Positions 58,435 to 64,000 of a DNA stretch of 64,000 bases are shown here, one piece after another; the first letter of the stretch is position 1, and each line of letters starts with the position of its first letter. Below the pieces are notes generated by a model. That model did not search any database. It was not told the DNA's origin and saw only the letters and a program-made list of their open reading frames with translations. Location of the stretch: NCBI GenBank assembly GCA_947085425.1, contig CAMTWK010000026.1, positions 1-64,000 of the forward strand, in the 5' to 3' direction. Origin of the DNA: UKL13-2 sp947085425. Lineage in GTDB: Bacteria > Pseudomonadota > Gammaproteobacteria > Burkholderiales > Usitatibacteraceae. Made by a program: the position numbers and the translations under genes.

Positions 58435-60267
58435 TCAATCTAAGCCGAGATCTTGGGCGCGCCGCATGGTCTCCGCCCGCTTTATCGCCACATTGGCATC
58501 TTTGCGCAACCGATTCAGCGCTTCGGCAAATTCGGTGTCCAAATCAAGCCGGTCGGTATCGACTTCGCTGAGCAATAACGACGCTTGTTTCAATGAGTAG
58601 ACATCCTGACTATCGCGAAAGTGTTCGACAATCATGGCCTGATGCAACACTTCACCGTCATGTGCACGAATATACGACGCCACACGAAAGGCAGTGCCCA
58701 GTGGCGTGTCGTCATCCTCGGCAACATTGATATCAAATTGATTGGCCAGCGACGGCTTGACCAGCATGCGACCAACAATTTGAATCGCCAATCCGACTGC
58801 CGGCGCTTTAATACGTGGTGCAGGGGCGCCGGCTTCCGGCCCCTTTTTTCCCCATGGCTTAAACGGCTTATCAGGCGACCAGATTTTTTTCCCGGGTGAT
58901 TCGCCTTGTGGTGTTGCCGATGGTGTGCCATGCGACGAGGCCTGATGAGACTTCGCAGTACCAACATGAGGTGTTTGACCGAGTTGCGCCGACAACGGCA
59001 CCATTTCTTCAATTTCTCGTGCGCTGAGACCGGTTTCTTCAACCAATTGTCTGCGCAACATATATGCGAGCGCTGGCGCAACAATCTGCCCGATATAGGG
59101 TTTGACCAAAGCAATCAAACGGCTGCGTCCTTCCAAGCTGGTCATGTCAACGTTCGCGCGTATTTCGTCAAATAAAACCACCGACAACGGCGCGGCCTGT
59201 TTGAGTGCGTCGAGGAAGGCATCTTTACCCAACCGTCGAACATACGAATCCGGATCATCTTCAGCTGGCAAAAACAAAAAGCGCACTTCTTTGCCATCGG
59301 TGATGATCGGCAGGGATTGTTCGAGCGCCCGCCATGCGGCCCGTCTGCCGGCTTTGTCACCGTCAAAACAAAACACCAGATTGTCGGCCATGCGTAATAA
59401 TTTTTCGACATGAGTTGGTGTGGTGGCGGTGCCCAATGTGGCGACGGCGTTTTCGACCCCGGCCTGCGCCAGCGCAACCACGTCCATATAACCTTCCACC
59501 ACAATCACGGTGTTGTCATCGCGAATGGCACGGCGCGCATGAAATAAGCCATACAACTCACGGCCCTTTTCAAACAACGGTGTCTCGGGAGAATTCAAAT
59601 ATTTGGGTTCGCCCCGGCCGATCACGCGACCGCCAAAGCCAATCACGTTGCCACGTTGATCAAGAATTGGAAACATGACGCGATCTCGAAAACGATCGTA
59701 TCGCCGACCCTCTTCCGAGTCGATCACCAAGCCGCATTCTTTGAGTGCGCCCGCCGTGTAGTCCTCCACCGCGCCTTTTAATCCCTGCCAATCTTCGGGT
59801 GCAAAACCGAGGCCAAATTTGGCGGCAATTTCACCGGTCACGCCGCGCCCCTTGAGATAGTCAATCGCCTTTGGTGACGACTTTAATTGGCACCGATAAA
59901 ATTGCATGGCGGCCGACATGATTTCACCGAGGCTGGCGGAAATACGCGCTTTTTCCAGGGACTCTTCGCGGTTGGCTTCATTTGGCAATGACATGCCCAC
60001 CGACTCTGCCAGCTCTTGCACGGCATCACGGAATCCCAGACCGCTGTATTCCATTAGAAAACTGATGGCGGTACCGTGGGCACCGCAGCCAAAGCAGTGA
60101 TAAAACTGTTTGGCCGGTGCCACCGAAAATGACGGCGACTTTTCGTTGTGAAACGGACAGCAAGCGGAATAGTTTTGGCCGGATTTTTTCAGCTTCACAT
60201 GCCGATCAATCACCTCGACAATGTCGATACGCGCGAGCAGCTGCTGGATAAAATCTTGCGGGATCAT
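58435..60267 (-). CDS. dnaG: DNA primase DnaG
   Basis: DnaG makes RNA primers at the replication fork. The 610 residues contain a CHC2 zinc finger (CCPFHNEKSPSF near 36-47 and CFGCGAHG), the RNA polymerase core with the TOPRIM glutamate in VIVVEGYMDVVAL and acidic FCFDGDKAGRRAA, and a C-terminal DnaB-interaction domain after a Gly/Pro/Lys linker. It is downstream of yqeY on the same strand. Confidence 0.98.
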   Translation of the reverse strand: MIPQDFIQQLLARIDIVEVIDRHVKLKKSGQNYSACCPFHNEKSPSFSVAPAKQFYHCFGCGAHGTAISFLMEYSGLGFRDAVQELAESVGMSLPNEANREESLEKARISASLGEIMSAAMQFYRCQLKSSPKAIDYLKGRGVTGEIAAKFGLGFAPEDWQGLKGAVEDYTAGALKECGLVIDSEEGRRYDRFRDRVMFPILDQRGNVIGFGGRVIGRGEPKYLNSPETPLFEKGRELYGLFHARRAIRDDNTVIVVEGYMDVVALAQAGVENAVATLGTATTPTHVEKLLRMADNLVFCFDGDKAGRRAAWRALEQSLPIITDGKEVRFLFLPAEDDPDSYVRRLGKDAFLDALKQAAPLSVVLFDEIRANVDMTSLEGRSRLIALVKPYIGQIVAPALAYMLRRQLVEETGLSAREIEEMVPLSAQLGQTPHVGTAKSHQASSHGTPSATPQGESPGKKIWSPDKPFKPWGKKGPEAGAPAPRIKAPAVGLAIQIVGRMLVKPSLANQFDINVAEDDDTPLGTAFRVASYIRAHDGEVLHQAMIVEHFRDSQDVYSLKQASLLLSEVDTDRLDLDTEFAEALNRLRKDANVAIKRAETMRRAQDLGLD

Positions 60268-60371
60268 TTAGTGATTATCAATTCTGACAACGTCGACATG
60301 CGGTTTGGCTGTGCGCCATATATGGACCGATGGACCCACGCACATTGACGCACACACAGACTGACACGTCA

Positions 60372-60824
60372 CTAACCCAGCCGCGCCTTGACGGTCGCCG
60401 ACAATTTGCCCATGTCGGCACGCCCCGCCACCTTTGGCCTGAGCGCGCCAATTACCTTGCCCATATCCTTGCCGGACGTCGCGCCGGTTTCGGCAATCAC
60501 TTGATCAAGGATGACACTCAGTTCGGCGTCGGATAATTGCTGCGGCATGTAGGCCTGCAAGATGCCGACTTCAAATTGCTCGATGGCAACCAGATCAAGG
60601 CGGTTTCCCTTGGTGTATTGCTCGATCGAGTCCTTGCGTTGTTTCAACATTTTTTCGATGATGGTCAACACAATATCGTCGGTGATGTCGATGCGCTCAT
60701 CGACCTCGCGCTGTTTGATTGCCGACGTCAGCAAACGAATCGCCGCGAGCTTTTCAGATTCGCGCGCTTTCATCGCCGCTTTCATGTCGTCGTTTATTTT
60801 GTCACGCAATATGGATGTGGCCAT
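60372..60824 (-). CDS. GatB/YqeY domain-containing protein
   Basis: This is a 150-residue helical protein opening SILRDKINDDMKAAMKARES, with AIRLLTSAIKQREVD and a C-terminal helical bundle (TGATSGKDMGKVIGALRPKV) like the tail of GatB amidotransferase subunits. Its biological role is not settled. It sits between rpsU and dnaG, as in many Beta- and Gammaproteobacteria. A terminator separates it from rpsU, so it and dnaG depend on readthrough or another promoter. Confidence 0.93.
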   Translation of the reverse strand: MATSILRDKINDDMKAAMKARESEKLAAIRLLTSAIKQREVDERIDITDDIVLTIIEKMLKQRKDSIEQYTKGNRLDLVAIEQFEVGILQAYMPQQLSDAELSVILDQVIAETGATSGKDMGKVIGALRPKVAGRADMGKLSATVKARLG

Positions 60825-60970
60825 GTGGGCTCCTGCCTGTTTAAAAGCGAATGTCGAAAGACGAATTATGCGTTAACGCTGGCCGGCTGCTGCGCCACCA
60901 TTACCGCCATTGCGATCATTACCATTAGGCAGTAACCAGCAATATCGAGCAACAACTGGCAATTACCGGC

Positions 60971-61003
60971 AATAAAAAAGGCAGGTAGCGAACGCTACCT
61001 GCC
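60971..61003 (-). terminator. Intrinsic terminator between rpsU and yqeY
   Basis: The minus strand reads GGCAGGTAGC-GTTC-GCTACCTGCC, then a run of six Ts. This is a strong terminator about 35 bp after the rpsU stop, and it would limit transcription into dnaG and rpoD, as in the classical macromolecular synthesis operon. Confidence 0.92.
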
Positions 61004-61039
61004 TCAAATTGAATTCTTTTCTAAAGATTCGCGATGCGC

Positions 61040-61249
61040 TTAGTATAGTTTCGGCGGCAGCATTTGTGCACGCAATCGCTTGTAGCGGCGCTTGACGGCG
61101 GCAGCGTGTTTGCGCTTGCGCTCGGCAGTTGGCTTTTCGTAGAACTCACGCGCGCGTAAGTCGGTCAGCAGACCGGTTTTTTCAATGGCACGTTTGAAGC
61201 GGCGCAGTGCCACATCGAACGGCTCGTTCTCTTTCAGTTTGACCAACAT
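61040..61249 (-). CDS. rpsU: 30S ribosomal protein S21
   Basis: This 69-residue, strongly basic small-subunit protein contains NEPFDVALRRFKRAIEKTGL and RAREFYEKPTAERKRKHAAA, which match the S21 family and its betaproteobacterial form. S21 helps base pairing of the ribosome with mRNA Shine-Dalgarno sites. AAGGA precedes the ATG. It is the first gene of the rpsU-yqeY-dnaG-rpoD block. Confidence 0.97.
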   Translation of the reverse strand: MLVKLKENEPFDVALRRFKRAIEKTGLLTDLRAREFYEKPTAERKRKHAAAVKRRYKRLRAQMLPPKLY

Positions 61250-61386
61250 ATCAATATTTCCTTAATCACTTTTATGGTTATGCCCGCCCAACCTGTTGAG
61301 AGGTTGTGGGTCTGAAGCTTAAATTTCCCCGCTGCAATCAAGAAGCAATCGATAACATTACACACCGATTTGCAGTGAAGCCCAAT

Positions 61387-61415
61387 ATAATAGCCAAGTT
61401 TTCCAAATTCCACAA
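61387..61415 (-). promoter_or_regulatory. Candidate rpsU promoter
   Basis: The minus strand shows TTGTGG (61410-61415), 17 bp, then TATTAT (61387-61392). The start would be near 61380, about 130 nt before rpsU. The divergent tsaD start lies 19 bp from the -35. Confidence 0.55.
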
Positions 61416-61433
61416 CATATTCAATCACCTACC

Positions 61434-62471
61434 GTGTTAATCCTCGGCATCGAATCCTCTTGCGACGAAACCGGCGTGGCGCTTTATGACACCACGCGGG
61501 GCCTGCTTGGCCATCAACTGCATTCACAGATCGAGATGCACACCGCCTACGGTGGGGTAGTGCCGGAATTGGCCTCGCGTGATCATATTCGACGGGTGAT
61601 TCCACTTATTGAAGGCCTTTTTATCGATAGTGGTTGCTCACTTAAAGACATCGACGCCATCGGCGTGACCCAGGGACCGGGGCTCGCCGGTGCCTTACTG
61701 GTCGGCAACAGTGTGGCTGTTGCGTTGGCGGCAGCACTAAATAAGCCGGTGATTGGCATCCATCATTTGGAGGGCCATTTACTTTCACCGCTGCTCGCCG
61801 AGCCAAAGCCGGATTTTCCGTTTATTGCTCTGTTGGTTTCCGGCGGACACACCCAACTCATGGCGGTTCGTGGCGTCGGCGACTACACCCTGCTGGGTGA
61901 AACCGTGGACGACGCGGCGGGCGAAGCGTTCGACAAAACCGCGTCTTTATTGGGATTGGGTTATCCCGGTGGTGCCAAGTTGTCAAAACTGGCGATGACG
62001 GGCAATCCGTCGATTTACAAACTGCCGCGGCCGATGATCCATTCCAATGACCTGGAGTTCAGCTTTAGTGGCTTGAAAACCGCTGTACTCACGCTGGTCA
62101 ACAAACTCAAATTGGCCACTGGTGGTCTGACCGATCAGCAACGCGCGGATGTGGCGGCCGCATTTGAAGCAGCCATAGCCGAGGTGTTAACCGTTAAATC
62201 TCTGAAGGCGCTCAAACAAACCAATATGCAGCGCATCGTGGTCGCGGGGGGGGTTGGAGCCAATCGACAACTGCGCAGTGTACTCACGCGTGAAGCCAAC
62301 AAAATGGGTGCCGAGGTTTTTTATCCGCCATTGGAGTTGTGCACCGATAACGGCGCGATGATTGCGTTTGCTGCCGCACTTCGCCTCAGCCATGGGGTGG
62401 CGTCATCAACGTTTGAAAATGGCAGTTTTGCGGTTAAACCCCGCTGGCCGTTGGCGGATCTACAGTCTTGA
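61434..62471 (+). CDS. tsaD: tRNA N6-threonylcarbamoyladenosine transferase subunit TsaD
   Basis: TsaD transfers the threonylcarbamoyl group to A37 of ANN-decoding tRNAs with TsaB and TsaE. The 345-residue ASKHA protein opens LILGIESSCDETG, carries the metal site IHHLEGH, and has VSGGHTQL, DDAAGEAFDK and VAGGVGANRQLR. The start is GTG 61434, with no clear SD; the residues match the family N-terminus. It is divergent from rpsU, the usual arrangement. Confidence 0.97.
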   Translation: MLILGIESSCDETGVALYDTTRGLLGHQLHSQIEMHTAYGGVVPELASRDHIRRVIPLIEGLFIDSGCSLKDIDAIGVTQGPGLAGALLVGNSVAVALAAALNKPVIGIHHLEGHLLSPLLAEPKPDFPFIALLVSGGHTQLMAVRGVGDYTLLGETVDDAAGEAFDKTASLLGLGYPGGAKLSKLAMTGNPSIYKLPRPMIHSNDLEFSFSGLKTAVLTLVNKLKLATGGLTDQQRADVAAAFEAAIAEVLTVKSLKALKQTNMQRIVVAGGVGANRQLRSVLTREANKMGAEVFYPPLELCTDNGAMIAFAAALRLSHGVASSTFENGSFAVKPRWPLADLQS

Positions 62472-62917
62472 TGACGCAAATTGAATTTCAGTTTTTTTTG
62501 GAGGAACACGGGAAGACCACCAATTCAATTGCGAAATCGCCGTTGATCCTGTTGTGCGTTGTTTTAATCAATTCGGACGCGCCATACACGCGGCAAGAAT
62601 AAGTTTTCGTTGGCAACCTTTGCCGATTTGGCGTGACACTTGCGCTCAAGCTGAATCGGCGATTGGCAACCCAAACTCGAATGCATCCGCGTTGCGCCTG
62701 CGTGATGAGCCAGGCGCGCACGTCAAGGCTGGCGTACTGGCTGCAAAGATCAAGGGAAATGCCGACACCTTTTTGCGGTTACGGTGAAATATGCAGGCTA
62801 ATTTTTGAAAAGTGGGGCGACGCTTGCCCCCACGGTAATTCATGCGGCATTGAGCTCTTTCAATATCACACTCCCGCCAGACCGCGCCGATCTGTACTTT
62901 CCGGCCTGCGGCAGATT
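62472..62917. other. Gap with a solitary element end
   Basis: No gene is supported on either strand. GGTGAAATATGCAGG at 62783-62797 matches 13-15 bp of the inverted-repeat end of the element at 55932-56183. No partner end is found nearby, so this may be an insertion-sequence scar. Confidence 0.5.
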
Positions 62918-63454
62918 TCAGTCCGGCGCCTGCTGCCGATATTTTTCTTCTGATTCCTTTAATGCGTCCTCGGCTTTTTTGACCGCCGCTTCCAGACCGG
63001 CTATTCGGCTGTAATATTCTGGCAGCCGCATGACAGAATTTCCGTCTTTACGCACCACAATTCGGGTTTCACCGGCGACCGGGTCACGACCGGTTTCGAG
63101 GTCTTTTTTCGCCTTGTCCAAGGCTTCTTCCGACAGTTTTACGTTGTTCTGGAGCTTGTCCCGTAATGCCGCGCGCGCGTCGCCACGCGCCTTGATGTCG
63201 GCAAATTTTTGTTCCTTGCCCGCGCCGTCTTTGGTCTGCATTTTGACAATATTGGCGGTGGGGTCAACTGTCACCTTTGACGCTTGTTCACCCTCTTTCG
63301 GCGCTTTGTCCGAATAGGTCCCCTTGCCATTTTTGTCAACGTGTTTATAAATAGTTTGCGCAACTCCCGCGCCGGACATGGTCATCATTATTGTCGCAGC
63401 GAGTGACGCGGCAAACATTCCGAATCGCGCACTGCGTGGGTGTTGTTTAGACAT
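62918..63454 (-). CDS. Exported DUF4124-type protein
   Basis: This 178-residue protein starts at ATG 63452-63454, with AAGGAGATG just upstream. The signal peptide (ASLAATIMMTMSGAGVAQ) is followed by TIYKHVDKNGKGTYSDKAPK, the DUF4124 pattern of periplasmic proteins common in Beta- and Gammaproteobacteria, and then a Lys/Glu-rich coiled coil to the end. The function is unknown. Its start overlaps the 3' end of the MoeB-like gene by 8 bp. Confidence 0.82.
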   Translation of the reverse strand: MSKQHPRSARFGMFAASLAATIMMTMSGAGVAQTIYKHVDKNGKGTYSDKAPKEGEQASKVTVDPTANIVKMQTKDGAGKEQKFADIKARGDARAALRDKLQNNVKLSEEALDKAKKDLETGRDPVAGETRIVVRKDGNSVMRLPEYYSRIAGLEAAVKKAEDALKESEEKYRQQAPD

Positions 63455-64000
63455 GTTCCATCTCCTTGGTGACCTGTTTGGCACGATTTGCAGACGCACA
63501 TACCGGGCAAGCCGGATCCTGACGAAAACGAACGTCGCGCCACGCCAGATTGCGCGCGTCAAACATCGATAACCGACCTTGTCCGTCCGTCACATTTGTT
63601 TCATTTTCAAGGCCGGTCAACAAACGGATGGCCTGAACAGCTTGCATGGTGCCAATCACGCCAACCAAGGGTGCAAACACACCCATTACCGCGCAGCGCT
63701 CCTCGGCCATGTTTTGGTCTTCCGGAAACAAACATGAGTAACAAGGCGAATTATTCGAACGAAAATCGAAGCTGGTGATCTGCCCGTCGAAACGAATTGC
63801 CGCACCCGACACCAGCACTTTGCGGTATTTAAAACAGGCGCGATTAATAGCGTGACGGGTTGCAAAATTGTCGGTGCAATCCAATACCAAATCAGCCATC
63901 CGCACCAGGCTATCAAGTGCGTCGTCATCCAACCGGATGGTGGTAGCCTCGACGACAATGGTCGAATTGATTTCGGCAAGGGAAGCCTTGGCCGATGCCG
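63447..64000 (-). CDS. MoeB/ThiF/HesA-family adenylyltransferase, N-terminus beyond window
   Basis: The frame runs open to the window edge, so only about the last 184 residues are seen. LVLDCTDNFATRHAINRACF and GAAIRFDGQITSFD are the E1-like adenylation core. PCYSC and CPVC are the two zinc-binding cysteine pairs, and GVFAPLVGVIGTMQAVQAIRL is the conserved late segment. Such enzymes activate the C-terminus of MoaD or ThiS for sulfur transfer in molybdopterin or thiamine synthesis. Which one is not decidable here. It is upstream of and overlaps the DUF4124 gene by 8 bp. Confidence 0.9.
   Translation of the reverse strand, partial: ASAKASLAEINSTIVVEATTIRLDDDALDSLVRMADLVLDCTDNFATRHAINRACFKYRKVLVSGAAIRFDGQITSFDFRSNNSPCYSCLFPEDQNMAEERCAVMGVFAPLVGVIGTMQAVQAIRLLTGLENETNVTDGQGRLSMFDARNLAWRDVRFRQDPACPVCASANRAKQVTKEMEHV

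Noticed and set aside
62554..62787. Possible small gene after tsaD
   Set aside because: No ribosome-binding site, no recognisable domain, and frames of similar length exist on the other strand.
1..64000. CRISPR array, rRNA operon or prophage structural genes
   Set aside because: No regularly spaced repeats, no rRNA-like sequence and no capsid, tail or terminase genes were seen; short tandem repeats have no spacers.

Overview
The window is about 55% GC by eye, gene-dense, and most likely comes from a betaproteobacterium. The support is a Bug/TctC-type solute-binding protein, the birA-coaX-SPOR gene order, an S21 protein of betaproteobacterial type, a rpsU-yqeY-dnaG-rpoD block and a DUF4124 protein. 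The family cannot be fixed from the sequence alone.

Layout. 1-7610 (minus): the start of the division and cell wall (dcw) cluster, mraZ-rsmH-ftsL-ftsI-murE-murF-mraY, tightly overlapped, with a clear sigma70 promoter and MraZ-type repeats in front of mraZ. 8133-11969: a broken TauE/SafE gene, then a two-component pair resembling the proteobacterial dedicated sortase system, with a divergent VIT-domain protein but no sortase. 12311-17022 (plus): a TctC-type binding protein, a HAD phosphatase, birA, coaX and a SPOR-like protein. 17084-21045 (minus): a large hybrid histidine kinase and the wreck of a second sensor kinase. 21313-23478 (minus): an SPFH/NfeD pair and a CoA-binding protein. 23475-30992 (minus): a complete cytochrome c maturation operon, ccmI-A-B-C-D-E-F-G-H.

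31345-45430 (plus) is the most interesting part. It is one seven-gene operon-like run: a diheme b-type membrane protein, an FHA-TM-decaheme fusion, a lipoprotein with two HbpS/GlcG-like domains, an outer membrane beta-barrel, a secreted decaheme cytochrome with an LVIVD propeller, a pentaheme cytochrome c554-like protein, and a soluble FAD/double cNMP-binding/4x[4Fe-4S] oxidoreductase. Together they could carry 25 c-type hemes. They look like a complete cytoplasm-to-outer-membrane electron route with built-in phosphopeptide and cyclic-nucleotide sensing. I do not recognise the set as a named system.

45835-52740 is a 6.9 kb genomic island in the 3' half of a CAU-anticodon tRNA gene, bounded by 46-bp direct repeats. 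It carries a tyrosine integrase, a second short recombinase, an HUH-type replication protein, three tiny genes (one ribbon-helix-helix-like, two paralogous), a DUF6641-like gene, and an AT-rich type II restriction-modification operon interrupted by a 172-bp MITE. An older integrase remnant lies just outside its left end.

53037-64000: an acyl-CoA synthetase/GNAT fusion, a 252-bp inverted-repeat element touching the rpoD stop, rpoD, dnaG, yqeY, rpsU, divergent tsaD, a DUF4124 protein and the 3' part of a MoeB/ThiF-family gene cut by the window end.
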